Numbered from the stretch's first letter, positions 1-6,330 are shown. The stretch is 6,330 nt of DNA from Peptostreptococcaceae bacterium (GCA_017425305.1 JAFOOW010000026.1:1-6330), one strand, 5' to 3'. The notes: a model not told the origin generated them from the sequence alone. Numbers and translations: made by a program.

Positions 1-595
1 ACCACCTAAAGTATTAGATACTAGTGTAATAATAGATGGTAGAATAGCTGAAATATGTCAGACTGGTTTTATTGAAGGAAAACTTGTAATACCAAGATTC
101 GTTTTAGATGAATTAAGACATATAGCAGATTCTTCTGATGATTTAAAAAGAGTTAGAGGAAGAAGAGGATTAGATATACTAAATATAATACAAAAAGAAT
201 TAAAGATAGAAGTAGAAATAAGCAATAAAGATTTTGAGAATATAGCAGAAGTAGATGCTAAATTATTAAAATTAGCAGAAGTAATTGGTGGAAAGGTTGT
301 TACTAATGACTATAACCTAAATAAAGTAGCACAAGTTCAAGGTGTTGAAGTATTAAATATAAATGAACTTGCTAATGCTATAAAGCCAGTTGCGATACCT
401 GGAGAAGAAATGATAGTTCAAGTTGTTAAAGAAGGTAAAGAATCTAACCAAGGTATAGCTTATTTAGACGATGGAACAATGATTGTTGTAGATGGTGGAA
501 GAAAGCATATGGGAGAAACTATAAGAGTTTTAGTTACTTCAGTACTACAAACACCAGCTGGAAGAATGATATTTGGTAAACCTAAAACAAACTAG
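1..595 (+). CDS. yacL: PIN/TRAM domain protein, YacL type (3' part; 5' end outside window)
   Basis: The first complete codon is at position 2, and 197 residues are visible before TAG at 593-595. The visible start, [15 protein letters not shown], opens a PIN nuclease-like domain (about residues 1-125). Its conserved acidic residues are present: D6, E37 in VLDELR, D85 in EVDAKLL and D103 in VTNDYNL. A basic stretch, KRVRGRRG, lies at about 49-56. A C-terminal TRAM domain (about 134-197), a small beta-barrel expected to bind RNA, includes [17 protein letters not shown]. Full-length family members are about 350-370 residues, with an N-terminal group of membrane helices that is missing here only because the window cuts it off. 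By family knowledge this would be a membrane-tethered putative ribonuclease; its substrate is not established. Its place just before ispD-ispF matches yacL in Bacillus subtilis. There is no frameshift and the active-site acids are intact. The symbol rests on domain architecture plus synteny. Confidence 0.93.
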   Translation, partial: PPKVLDTSVIIDGRIAEICQTGFIEGKLVIPRFVLDELRHIADSSDDLKRVRGRRGLDILNIIQKELKIEVEISNKDFENIAEVDAKLLKLAEVIGGKVVTNDYNLNKVAQVQGVEVLNINELANAIKPVAIPGEEMIVQVVKEGKESNQGIAYLDDGTMIVVDGGRKHMGETIRVLVTSVLQTPAGRMIFGKPKTN

Positions 596-604
596 AAAAA
601 CAAT

Positions 605-645
605 GACTATTTCGAAATGATTATTTTGAGATAGTCTTTCTTTTT
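605..645 (+). terminator. Rho-independent terminator after the PIN/TRAM gene
   Basis: A 14-bp stem pairs 605-618 with 623-636 around a 4-nt loop, with only two G-U pairs (611/630 and 614/627). It is followed by TTTCTTTTT at 637-645. It begins ten bases after the stop codon and should end the upstream transcript. The descending arm also contains the -35 hexamer of the probable ispD promoter. Confidence 0.88.
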
Positions 646-654
646 ATGTATGAT
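626..654 (+). promoter_or_regulatory. Probable sigma-A promoter of ispD-ispF
   Basis: TTGAGA at 626-631 and TATGAT at 649-654 are separated by exactly 17 bases, each one mismatch from the housekeeping consensus. The predicted start is near 661, leaving a leader of about 35 bases. The -35 lies in the terminator stem and the T-tract forms part of the spacer. It is a sequence match only, but both hexamers and the spacing are good. Confidence 0.65.
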
Positions 655-696
655 AAAATATATATTAGTTATTTAAAGTAATAAAGAGGTGATAAT

Positions 697-1374
697 ATGA
701 ATGGAGTTGTAATTGTAGCAGCAGGTTCTGGAAGCAGAATGAAAAGAGATATAAATAAGCAATTTATAAAGCTAGATGGAAAAGAAATAATAGCCTATAC
801 TATAGAGAAGTTTTATAAAAGTGAAGATATAGATGATATTGTAATAGTAATAAAAGAAAATGAAGAAAAATATTTTATAGAAAATATAATAAATAAATAT
901 GGTTTTGATAATATTAAACTAGCTTATGGTGGAAAAGAAAGGCAAGATTCAGTTTATAATGGTATAAAGAAGCTAAATCGTAATTGTGAAATAGTACTTA
1001 TTCATGATGGAGCTAGACCATTTGTTAATGAGGATATAATAAAAAATTCAATAGAAGAAGCTAAAGAAAATAATGCAGTTGTAGTAGGTGTTCCTGTTAA
1101 AGATACTATAAAAGTAGTAGATTCAGATGGAAATATAGTAGATACACCAAATAGAAGTTTATTATGGTCAGTACAAACACCTCAAAGCTTTAAATATGAA
1201 ATTATAACAAAGGCCTATGAGTATGCATATAGTAATGATTATTATGGAACAGATGATGCTATGTTAGTAGAGCATATAGGTTATAATGTAAAAATGATAG
1301 AAGGTTCATATGATAATATAAAAATAACAACAGAAGAAGATTTACATTTTGGAATACAAATTTTAAATAAGTAA
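697..1374 (+). CDS. ispD: 2-C-methyl-D-erythritol 4-phosphate cytidylyltransferase
   Basis: IspD joins CTP and MEP to give CDP-ME, the third step of the cytosolic MEP pathway to isopentenyl diphosphate. The 225 residues match the usual length. The N-terminal nucleotide-binding signature is VAAGSGSRM followed by KQ, with R14 and K21 in the places of the catalytic Arg/Lys. Next come GGKERQDSV (78-86), IHDGARPFV (102-110, with D104 for metal/CTP), PVKDTIK (133-139), R153, QTPQSF (160-165), TDDAMLVE (185-192) and IKITTEEDL (208-216, K209). Every expected active-site residue is present. The ATG at 697 is set by AGAGGTGAT (685-693), which is complementary to the 16S rRNA 3' end. The ispF ATG begins 20 bases after the stop, so the two are surely co-transcribed. 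A split gene pair, as here, is common in Firmicutes; some other bacteria fuse IspD and IspF. Confidence 0.97.
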   Translation: MNGVVIVAAGSGSRMKRDINKQFIKLDGKEIIAYTIEKFYKSEDIDDIVIVIKENEEKYFIENIINKYGFDNIKLAYGGKERQDSVYNGIKKLNRNCEIVLIHDGARPFVNEDIIKNSIEEAKENNAVVVGVPVKDTIKVVDSDGNIVDTPNRSLLWSVQTPQSFKYEIITKAYEYAYSNDYYGTDDAMLVEHIGYNVKMIEGSYDNIKITTEEDLHFGIQILNK

Positions 1375-1394
1375 TATAATTATGGAGGATAAAT

Positions 1395-1880
1395 ATGAGA
1401 ATAGGAACAGGATATGATGTTCATAAGCTAGTTGAAGGAAGAAAGCTAATTATAGGTGGAGTAGAGATACCACACGAAAAGGGATTATTAGGTCACTCAG
1501 ATGCAGATGTTTTATTACATGCAATAATGGATTCTATATTAGGAGCACTTGCTTTAGGTGATATAGGTAAGCACTTCCCAGATACAGATGAAAAATATAA
1601 GGGTGCTGATAGCATAAAATTATTAGAATTTGTATATAATCTAATTATAGAAAAAGGATATAAAATAGGAAATATAGACTGTACAATAATAGCTCAAGCA
1701 CCAAAGATGGCATCACATATACCAACAATGAGAATTAATATAGCAAAAGCTTTAAATACAGATATAGATAACATAAATGTAAAAGCTACAACAGAAGAGG
1801 GTCTTGGATTTACAGGTAATAAAGAAGGTATATCAGCACAAAGCGTTTGCCTATTATTTAAGATTGACAGCAAAAAATAA
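1395..1880 (+). CDS. ispF: 2-C-methyl-D-erythritol 2,4-cyclodiphosphate synthase
   Basis: IspF cyclises CDP-ME 2-phosphate to MEcPP with loss of CMP. The family works as a homotrimer with a metal ion (usually zinc) at the subunit interface. The 161 residues are full length. The signature GTGYDVH gives D8 and H10, and [14 protein letters not shown] (33-46) gives H34 and the third metal ligand H42. Then come [13 protein letters not shown] (53-65, with D56), AQAPK (100-104) and [16 protein letters not shown] (130-145), with T133 and E135 of the nucleotide site. The ATG at 1395 follows GGAGG (1384-1388) by six bases. The intermediate step (IspE) is not encoded in the window. The last codons of this gene contain the -35 hexamer of the downstream proS leader. 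No terminator lies directly after it, so its transcript should end at the T-box terminator. Confidence 0.97.
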   Translation: MRIGTGYDVHKLVEGRKLIIGGVEIPHEKGLLGHSDADVLLHAIMDSILGALALGDIGKHFPDTDEKYKGADSIKLLEFVYNLIIEKGYKIGNIDCTIIAQAPKMASHIPTMRINIAKALNTDIDNINVKATTEEGLGFTGNKEGISAQSVCLLFKIDSKK

Positions 1881-1892
1881 TTCGTATAGAAT
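1864..1892 (+). promoter_or_regulatory. Probable sigma-A promoter of the proS T-box leader
   Basis: TTGACA at 1864-1869 is a perfect -35 and TAGAAT at 1887-1892 is one mismatch from the -10 consensus, with an optimal 17-base spacer. The -35 lies within the last codons of ispF and the -10 just after its stop. The predicted start, near 1899, falls shortly before stem I of the T-box, as expected for a leader transcript. Confidence 0.75.
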
Positions 1893-1899
1893 GGTATTA

Positions 1900-2155
1900 A
1901 TATATTGAATAAAAGCTAAGAAGAGAAATAGTAGAAGAAATTCATTTTTCACAGAGAGGAAGTAATGGTGAGAGCTTCTGAAAATAAATCTTTGAACCAA
2001 TCTCAGAGCTTAAGAATGGTAAAAAGTTCTTACGGCATGGACCGTTATATCCAATAAAGAGAGTCATACTATATTTACATATGACTAATTAGAGTGGTAC
2101 CGCGGAAATTTAACCTTTCGTCTCTATTTATAAAATAGAGATGAAAGGTTTTTTT
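1900..2155 (+). promoter_or_regulatory. T-box riboswitch, proline specific (CCA specifier), upstream of proS
   Basis: This leader RNA reads the charging state of tRNA-Pro: uncharged tRNA stabilises an antiterminator and lets proS be transcribed. Stem I base is AAGCT 1913-1917 with AGCTT 2007-2011, then GAGA 1923-1926 with TCTC 2001-2004. The specifier-loop (S-turn) motif is AGTA 1930-1933 opposite GAA 1994-1996, followed directly by CCA 1997-1999 and a purine. Above it, GAAGA 1934-1938 pairs TCTTT 1989-1993, TTTTC 1946-1950 pairs GAAAA 1980-1984, and an AGAGAG element (1953-1958) leads to a GAAG/CTTC-closed apical loop. Stem II is TAAGAA 2011-2016 with TTCTTA 2027-2032. A IIA/B pseudoknot is ACGG/CCGT (2032-2035/2042-2045) plus TGGA/TCCA (2038-2041/2050-2053). 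Stem III is 2062-2068 with 2080-2086. The T-box AGAGTGGTACCGCGG spans 2091-2105; its TGGT (2095-2098) would pair with the tRNA end ACCA, implying discriminator A. Confidence 0.95.
2112..2155 (+). terminator. T-box attenuator terminator
   Basis: An 18-bp stem, 2112-2129 with 2133-2150 (one G-U pair at 2120/2142), has a 3-nt loop and a T-tract at 2149-2155. CGTCTCT at 2119-2125, in the ascending arm, can instead pair with AGAG at 2091-2094 to form the antiterminator, so the two folds exclude each other. It also acts as the first terminator after ispF. Confidence 0.93.
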
Positions 2156-2187
2156 AATTTTATTAAAAATATAGGAGGAAATTTAAT

Positions 2188-3903
2188 ATGAAAATGTCAA
2201 AAATGTTTATGCCAACATTAAGAGAAGTTCCAGCTGATGCAGAAATAACAAGTCATCAATTAATGTTAAGAGCTGGTATGATAAGAAAAATGGCTTCAGG
2301 TGTATATAATCAATTACCTATGGGTATAAGAGTTTTCAATAAAATTCAAAATATAATAAGAGAAGAATTAAATGAAAAAGGATGCCAAGAAATACTTTGT
2401 TCAGGTCTTATACCAGCAGAACTTTGGAAAGAGTCTGGTAGATGGGATGTAATGGGTGCTGAAATGATGAGATTAAAAGATAGAAATGATAGAGATTTCT
2501 GTCTTGGGCCAACTCATGAAGAAGTATTTACAGATTTAATAAAGCAAGAAATAACTTCTTATAAGCAATTACCATTAAACTTATATCAAATACAAGTTAA
2601 GTATAGAGATGAAAGAAGACCTAGATTCGGAGTGATGAGAACTAGAACTTTCACAATGAAAGATGCTTATAGTTTTGATACAGATGAAGCAGGACTTGAT
2701 AAATCATACCAAGATATGTTTGATGCATATACAAACATATTTGCAAGATGTGGATTAGACAACAGTCCAGTTCAAGCAGATACAGGAGCTATAGGTGGTT
2801 CAGTTTCAGCTGAGTTCATGGTTAAATCAGAAGTTGGAGAAGATGAAATAGTATTCTGTAGTGGATGCGACTATGCAGCTAATATGGAAAAAGCAGTAGC
2901 TGTAGTAGCAGAACCTTCAACTGAAGAAATGAAAGAATTAAAAGAAATACACACTCCAGGTGTTCATACTATAGAAGAATTAGAAAACTTCTTCAAATTA
3001 TCAGCTGATAAGTTTGCAAAAACTTTAGTATATGTAGCTGACGGTAAAACAGTTGTTGTTGTAGTAAGAGGAGACAGAGAAGTTAACGAAACTAAAGTAG
3101 GAAATGCTATAGGTGGAGTTGTTGAGTTTGAACTTGCTAACGAAGAAGTAGTAAAAGCTGTAACTAATGCAGAAGTAGGATTTGCAGGACCAATAGGAAT
3201 AAAAGCTGATTATGTTCTTATAGATAATGAAGTAGCTAATGCTAGAAACTTAGTAGTAGGTGCTAACAAAACTGAGTACCATATAGAAAATGCTAATTAT
3301 GGAAGAGACTTTGAAGGAACAGTAGGAGACTTCAGAAATGTAACAGAGCAAGATAAGTGTACTAAGTGTGGAAGCCACTTTGAAATAGCTAGAGGAGTAG
3401 AGGTTGGACATATATTCAAGTTAGGTACTAAGTACTCTGAAGCTATGGGATGTAATTTCATAGATAAAGATGGTAAATCTAAGCCAGTAGTAATGGGATG
3501 TTACGGAATAGGGGTAGAAAGAACAGCTGCAGCTGTAATAGAACAACATCATGATGAAAATGGTATAACATGGCCATTAGCAATAGCTCCATATCATGCA
3601 GTAGTTGTACCTGTAAATGTTAATAAAGAAGAACAAATGGAAGCTGCTGAAAAGATATACCAAGAATTATTAGCTATGGGTGTAGAAGTATTATTAGATG
3701 ATAGAGATGAAAGAGTTGGAGTTAAGTTCAAAGACTCTGAATTAATAGGTATACCAATGAGAATTACTGTAGGTAAAGATATAACTGAAGGTAAGGTAGA
3801 ATTCAAGTTAAGAAAAGAAGCTGAAAAAGAATTAATATCTTTAGATGAAATAGCAAACAGAATAAAAGCTGAATTTGAAAAAAATAACGTTAAATTAGGA
3901 TAG
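2188..3903 (+). CDS. proS: Prolyl-tRNA synthetase, bacterial type with INS editing domain
   Basis: ProRS attaches proline to tRNA-Pro in the cytosol. The 571 residues match the bacterial-type (long) family. Class II motif 1 lies around GVYNQLPMG (38-46). GPTHEE (107-112) carries the TxE loop. Motif 2 is [10 protein letters not shown] (139-148), running into [13 protein letters not shown] (151-163). Motif 3 is [10 protein letters not shown] (437-446). The inserted YbaK-like INS domain (about 224-390) clears mischarged alanine; it has K278 in KFAKTL, equivalent to the key editing lysine, and the GFAGP loop (331-335). The anticodon-binding domain occupies about 464-571. Two CxxC pairs (C224/C227 and C391/C394) bracket the INS domain and could bind a metal. 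The ATG at 2188 follows GGAGG (2174-2178) by nine bases; the in-frame ATG at 2194 is less well placed. Expression should be governed by the proline T-box immediately upstream. Confidence 0.98.
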   Translation: MKMSKMFMPTLREVPADAEITSHQLMLRAGMIRKMASGVYNQLPMGIRVFNKIQNIIREELNEKGCQEILCSGLIPAELWKESGRWDVMGAEMMRLKDRNDRDFCLGPTHEEVFTDLIKQEITSYKQLPLNLYQIQVKYRDERRPRFGVMRTRTFTMKDAYSFDTDEAGLDKSYQDMFDAYTNIFARCGLDNSPVQADTGAIGGSVSAEFMVKSEVGEDEIVFCSGCDYAANMEKAVAVVAEPSTEEMKELKEIHTPGVHTIEELENFFKLSADKFAKTLVYVADGKTVVVVVRGDREVNETKVGNAIGGVVEFELANEEVVKAVTNAEVGFAGPIGIKADYVLIDNEVANARNLVVGANKTEYHIENANYGRDFEGTVGDFRNVTEQDKCTKCGSHFEIARGVEVGHIFKLGTKYSEAMGCNFIDKDGKSKPVVMGCYGIGVERTAAAVIEQHHDENGITWPLAIAPYHAVVVPVNVNKEEQMEAAEKIYQELLAMGVEVLLDDRDERVGVKFKDSELIGIPMRITVGKDITEGKVEFKLRKEAEKELISLDEIANRIKAEFEKNNVKLG

Positions 3904-3912
3904 TAAAATAAT

Positions 3913-3983
3913 AAATAGTATATATAATCCACTAAATTATTAACATTTTTAATAAAATGTGGATATATATACTATTTAATTTT
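3913..3983 (+). terminator. Long AT-rich hairpin after proS, probable terminator
   Basis: A 20-base arm at 3913-3932 pairs with a 19-base arm at 3959-3977, with a single bulged A. Inside it TTATTAA 3937-3943 pairs TTAATAA 3949-3955. Only a short TTTT (3980-3983) follows, so termination may be weaker than at the other units. It lies ten bases past the proS stop. A role as a protein-binding inverted repeat is also possible, since both arms carry partial DnaA-box-like sequence. Confidence 0.6.
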
Positions 3984-3997
3984 ATAGAAAAATAGAC

Positions 3998-4006
3998 TTA
4001 TCCACA
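3998..4006 (+). promoter_or_regulatory. Perfect DnaA-box match
   Basis: TTATCCACA matches the high-affinity DnaA box consensus (TTATNCACA) at all nine positions. It sits in the gene-free spacer about 115 bases before the gltX start. A one-mismatch copy on the opposite strand (TGTGGATAT, 3958-3966) lies 31 bases upstream. Whether DnaA binds is not shown by sequence alone. Confidence 0.4.
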
Positions 4007-4085
4007 AAATAAAAACCATAAAAATATAGTATTTATTATACTAATTAGATAAAATGTTATTATAAATATCCAAAAAATTTGGTAA

Positions 4086-4091
4086 TATAAT
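4086..4091 (+). promoter_or_regulatory. Probable -10 element of the gltX promoter
   Basis: TATAAT is a perfect -10 and would place the start near 4098, giving a leader of about 23 bases before the gltX ATG. No good -35 is seen at 16-18 bases upstream (TAAATA at 4063-4068 is the best at 17), so the call is tentative. An imperfect palindrome, CCAAA...TTTGG (4070-4082), fills the spacer. Confidence 0.45.
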
Positions 4092-4120
4092 AGATATTGA
4101 CTATATTAGGAGGTAAAAGC

Positions 4121-5602
4121 ATGAGCGTAAGAGTAAGATTTGCTCCAAGTCCAACTGGATTTGTTCACATAGGTAGTTTAAGAACGGCTTTATACAACTA
4201 CTTATTTGCAAAGAAAATGGGTGGAGAATACATATTAAGAGTAGAAGACACAGATAGAACTAGATTAGTAGATGGAGCTATAGAAAACATGTTAAATGGT
4301 ATGGCTTGGGCAGGAGTTAACCATACAGAAGGTGTTGTTCTAGGAGAGAACGGAGAAGTTACTCAAGTAGGACCATATGGACCATATATACAATCAGAAA
4401 GATTAGACATATACAAAGAACATATACAAACATTATTAGATAGTGGAAAAGCATACTACTGCTTCTGTTCTAAGGAAAGATTAGATGAAGTTAGAGAAAA
4501 GCAAAAAGAAGCTGGTGAAACACCAAAGTATGATGGTCACTGTAGAGATTTATCTAAAGAAGAAATAGAAGCTAAGATAGCTGCTGGTGAAGAATATGTT
4601 ATAAGACTAAGATTACCAGAAAATCATATAATAAAGTTTACTGACTTAGTTAGAGGAGAAACTGAATTTAATACTGATGAATTAGATGACCAAGTATTAA
4701 TAAAGACAGATGGATTCCCTACATACCACTTTGCAGTTGTAGTAGATGACCACATGATGAAAATAACACATGTTATAAGAGGAGAAGAATGGATATCATC
4801 AACTCCAAAGCATGTTTACTTATATGAAACGTTTGGATGGGAAGCTCCTACATTTGTACATCTTCCAAACATACTTAACAAAGAAAAGAAAAAGTTAAGT
4901 AAGAGACATGGAGATGTTGCAGTAGAAGACTTTAAGAAAAAAGGATACTTACCAGAAGGTTTAGTTAACTATGTAGCTTTAGTTGGATGGTCTCCAGAAG
5001 AAAATAAAGAACTATTCACTATGAAAGAATTAGAAGAAAGCTTCTCTGTAGAAAGAGTATCTAAGAGTGGTGGAGTATTTGACACAGATAAATTAAACTG
5101 GGTTAACCAGCATTATATAAAAGATGCTTCAGATGAATATATAACAGATTTAGCTATACCATTCTTAATAGAAGCTGGATATATAACAGAAGAAGATGCT
5201 ACTGAAAGATATGACTTTATAAAAGCTATGGTTTCAGTTGTTAAAGAAAAATTACAATATGTAAAAGAAATAACTGAGCATGTTAATATATTCTTTGGTG
5301 ATAAAGTTGAGTTAGAGGATGAAGAATGTAGAGAATTCTTAAACTTAGAACATATACCAACTTTAATAAATGCTTTAGAAGAAAAAATAACTGCTGCAGA
5401 TGAAATAAGTGAAGAATTCTTTAAAGCTATGTTCAAAGAAATACAAAAAGAACACGGAATAAAAGGTAAAAACTTATTTATGGGAACAAGAGTTATATTA
5501 ACAGGACAAATGCATGGTCCAGATTTACCAAAGGCAGCTGCTGTTATAGGTAAAGAAACTTGCTTAAATAGAATAGCATACGTTAAAAATAACATATTAT
5601 AA
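4121..5602 (+). CDS. gltX: Glutamyl-tRNA synthetase
   Basis: GluRS is a class I synthetase that charges tRNA-Glu with glutamate; in bacteria lacking GlnRS it may also charge tRNA-Gln for later amidation. The Rossmann fold opens with [12 protein letters not shown] (7-18), which contains the HIGH-type motif. RVEDTDRTR (40-48), [12 protein letters not shown] (87-98) and RGEEW (220-224) follow. KKLSKRHGD (257-265) is the KMSKS equivalent. CFC (114-116) with C141 in YDGHCRD resembles the zinc-binding insertion of E. coli-type GluRS. The all-helical anticodon-binding region is about 320-493. The start is ATG at 4121, seven bases after AGGAGG (4108-4113). An in-frame TTG at 4097 would place the ribosome binding site inside the coding region and add eight residues before the conserved N-terminus, so it is rejected. 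Length is 493 residues, normal for the family. It stands alone between its own promoter-like element and terminator, without a T-box. Confidence 0.97.
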   Translation: MSVRVRFAPSPTGFVHIGSLRTALYNYLFAKKMGGEYILRVEDTDRTRLVDGAIENMLNGMAWAGVNHTEGVVLGENGEVTQVGPYGPYIQSERLDIYKEHIQTLLDSGKAYYCFCSKERLDEVREKQKEAGETPKYDGHCRDLSKEEIEAKIAAGEEYVIRLRLPENHIIKFTDLVRGETEFNTDELDDQVLIKTDGFPTYHFAVVVDDHMMKITHVIRGEEWISSTPKHVYLYETFGWEAPTFVHLPNILNKEKKKLSKRHGDVAVEDFKKKGYLPEGLVNYVALVGWSPEENKELFTMKELEESFSVERVSKSGGVFDTDKLNWVNQHYIKDASDEYITDLAIPFLIEAGYITEEDATERYDFIKAMVSVVKEKLQYVKEITEHVNIFFGDKVELEDEECREFLNLEHIPTLINALEEKITAADEISEEFFKAMFKEIQKEHGIKGKNLFMGTRVILTGQMHGPDLPKAAAVIGKETCLNRIAYVKNNIL

Positions 5603-5610
5603 TATAAAAT

Positions 5611-5638
5611 AGCTCATCTTATTAAAGGTGAGCTTTTT
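5611..5638 (+). terminator. Rho-independent terminator after gltX
   Basis: AGCTCATCTT (5611-5620) pairs with AAGGTGAGCT (5625-5634) around a 4-nt ATTA loop, with one G-U pair. A T-tract at 5634-5638 follows. It lies eight bases after the gltX stop and separates it from the cysS unit. Confidence 0.92.
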
Positions 5639-5727
5639 ACTTATGCAATACTAATAAAATTATATTTTATGAAGAAGAATAAACTTAAAATAAGAATAAA
5701 ACAAGTTTCTATATAAATATACTAGGG

Positions 5728-5746
5728 TATAATAGTAGTACTATTA
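5728..5746 (+). promoter_or_regulatory. Candidate cysS promoter -10 overlapped by a perfect palindrome
   Basis: TATAAT at 5728-5733 is a perfect -10, preceded by GGG and a poor -35 (GTTTCT at 5705-5710, 17-base spacing). Two more TATAAT hexamers occur at 5765-5770 and 5777-5782, so the true start is uncertain. TAATAGTA-G-TACTATTA (5730-5746), a perfect 8-bp inverted repeat about one centre base, covers this -10 and the predicted start near 5740. That placement would suit a repressor site. Confidence 0.4.
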
Positions 5747-5820
5747 ATTAAATGGAATTTAAATTATAATAGATTATATAATTATTTATAAAGTTAGAAC
5801 AATATAGTGAGGTGAATACG

Positions 5821-6330
5821 GTGAAGTTATATAATACATTAACAAGACAAAAGGAAGAGTTCGTTCCAATGGAAGAAGGAAAGGTAAAAATGTATGTATG
5901 TGGACCTACAGTATACAACTTTTTCCATATAGGTAATGCTAGACCTTTTATAATATTTGATACTCTAAGAAGATATTTAGAATATAGAGGAAATGAAGTA
6001 ACATATATACAAAACTTTACTGATGTAGATGATAAGATTATAAAAAGAGGTCATGAAGAGGGAATAACACCAGAGCAAGTTGCTGATAAGTACATAAAAG
6101 AATATTTTATAGATTCTGACGGATTAGGAATAAAGAGAGCAAGTGTACATCCTAGAGTTACAGATAATATAAATCAAATAATAGAATTTATAAAAGAATT
6201 AGAAGAAAAAGGATATGCATATGCAGTAAATGGAGAAGTATACTTTGATACTCAAAAGTTTGAAGGATATGGTAAGTTATCTAAGCAAAACCAAGAAGAC
6301 TTAGAAGCTGGTTCAAGAATAGAAGTTAAT
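5821..6330 (+). CDS. cysS: Cysteinyl-tRNA synthetase (5' part; cut by window end)
   Basis: CysRS is a class I synthetase that charges tRNA-Cys. The first 170 residues are visible, out of about 465 expected. They begin (M)[13 protein letters not shown] and contain the family signature [18 protein letters not shown] (24-41). C27 is the first zinc ligand, used for cysteine recognition, and HIGN (36-39) is the HIGH motif. [12 protein letters not shown] (62-73) follows, another strong CysRS marker. The remaining zinc ligands and the KMSKS loop lie beyond the window. The start is GTG at 5821, six bases after GAGGTG (5809-5814); no ATG lies nearby upstream in frame, and the next in-frame ATG (codon 17) would remove conserved N-terminal residues. 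There is no T-box before it. The reading frame is open to the last base. Confidence 0.96.
   Translation, partial: MKLYNTLTRQKEEFVPMEEGKVKMYVCGPTVYNFFHIGNARPFIIFDTLRRYLEYRGNEVTYIQNFTDVDDKIIKRGHEEGITPEQVADKYIKEYFIDSDGLGIKRASVHPRVTDNINQIIEFIKELEEKGYAYAVNGEVYFDTQKFEGYGKLSKQNQEDLEAGSRIEVN

Noticed and set aside
410..595. Stand-alone 61-residue TRAM protein starting at ATG 410
   Set aside because: The same frame is open upstream to the window edge and encodes a complete PIN domain, so this ATG is internal.
3594..3932. Open frame of 112 codons on the - strand over the end of proS
   Set aside because: It lies opposite well-conserved ProRS anticodon-domain sequence, has no family features, and its Leu/Ile/Ser-rich translation is typical of the antisense of an AT-rich gene.
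4097..4120. TTG at 4097 as an alternative gltX start
   Set aside because: The AGGAGG at 4108-4113 would lie inside the coding region and serves the ATG at 4121, which begins the conserved N-terminus.
4007..4120. Degenerate second T-box before gltX, suggested by ACTAATTAGA shared with the proS leader (2084-2093 and 4040-4049)
   Set aside because: There is no TGG bulge, ACCGCG core, specifier loop or terminator nearby; the shared 10-mer is probably chance.
5113..5595. Open frame of 160 codons on the - strand inside gltX
   Set aside because: It is fully antisense to the conserved GluRS C-terminal region, with composition typical of a shadow frame and no recognisable domain.
5654..5670. Inverted repeat ATAAAAT-TAT-ATTTTAT upstream of cysS
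   Set aside because: It is purely A/T, has no T-tract or promoter relation, and such repeats are expected by chance in this composition.
5744..5763. CymR-like site (ATGGAATTTA) before cysS
   Set aside because: Only the GGAATT half recalls CymR boxes as I remember them; the left half does not match and I cannot score it.

Overview
The window is strongly AT-rich. Its coding regions favour AGA for Arg, ATA for Ile and TTA for Leu, and most genes have AGGAGG-type ribosome binding sites. These traits, and the gene order, point to a low-GC Firmicute of the Clostridia, most like the Peptostreptococcaceae (Clostridioides, Paraclostridium, Romboutsia and relatives). The genus assignment is inferred from recalled synteny, not from a database search. 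All genes are on the + strand, and the layout is an ordinary housekeeping cluster.

Region by region: (1) 1-595 is the 3' part of a membrane-anchored PIN/TRAM protein of the YacL type, closed by a strong intrinsic terminator. (2) 697-1374 and 1395-1880 are ispD and ispF, a two-gene operon for two steps of the MEP (non-mevalonate) isoprenoid pathway. Its promoter appears to start inside the preceding terminator. (3) 1864-2155 is a promoter plus a complete T-box riboswitch. It has stem I with a CCA (proline) specifier, stem II and a IIA/B pseudoknot, stem III, the T-box bulge and a terminator. It controls (4) proS, 2188-3903, a full-length bacterial-type prolyl-tRNA synthetase with an editing (INS) domain. 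(5) 3904-4120 is a gene-free spacer with a long hairpin, a perfect DnaA-box match and a probable gltX promoter element. (6) 4121-5602 is gltX (glutamyl-tRNA synthetase), followed by a clear terminator. (7) 5639-5820 is a spacer with several TATAAT hexamers and a perfect 17-bp palindrome across one of them. (8) 5821-6330 is the 5' part of cysS (cysteinyl-tRNA synthetase), with a GTG start, cut by the window end.

Functionally the window combines isoprenoid precursor synthesis with three aminoacyl-tRNA synthetases. Each block has its own promoter and terminator, so it reads as separate transcription units. Only proS carries an amino-acid-responsive leader. I see no mobile element, CRISPR array, tRNA/rRNA gene or undescribed multi-gene system. 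The points of interest are regulatory: overlapping promoter/terminator and promoter/CDS arrangements, the DnaA box near an unusual hairpin, and the palindrome before cysS.
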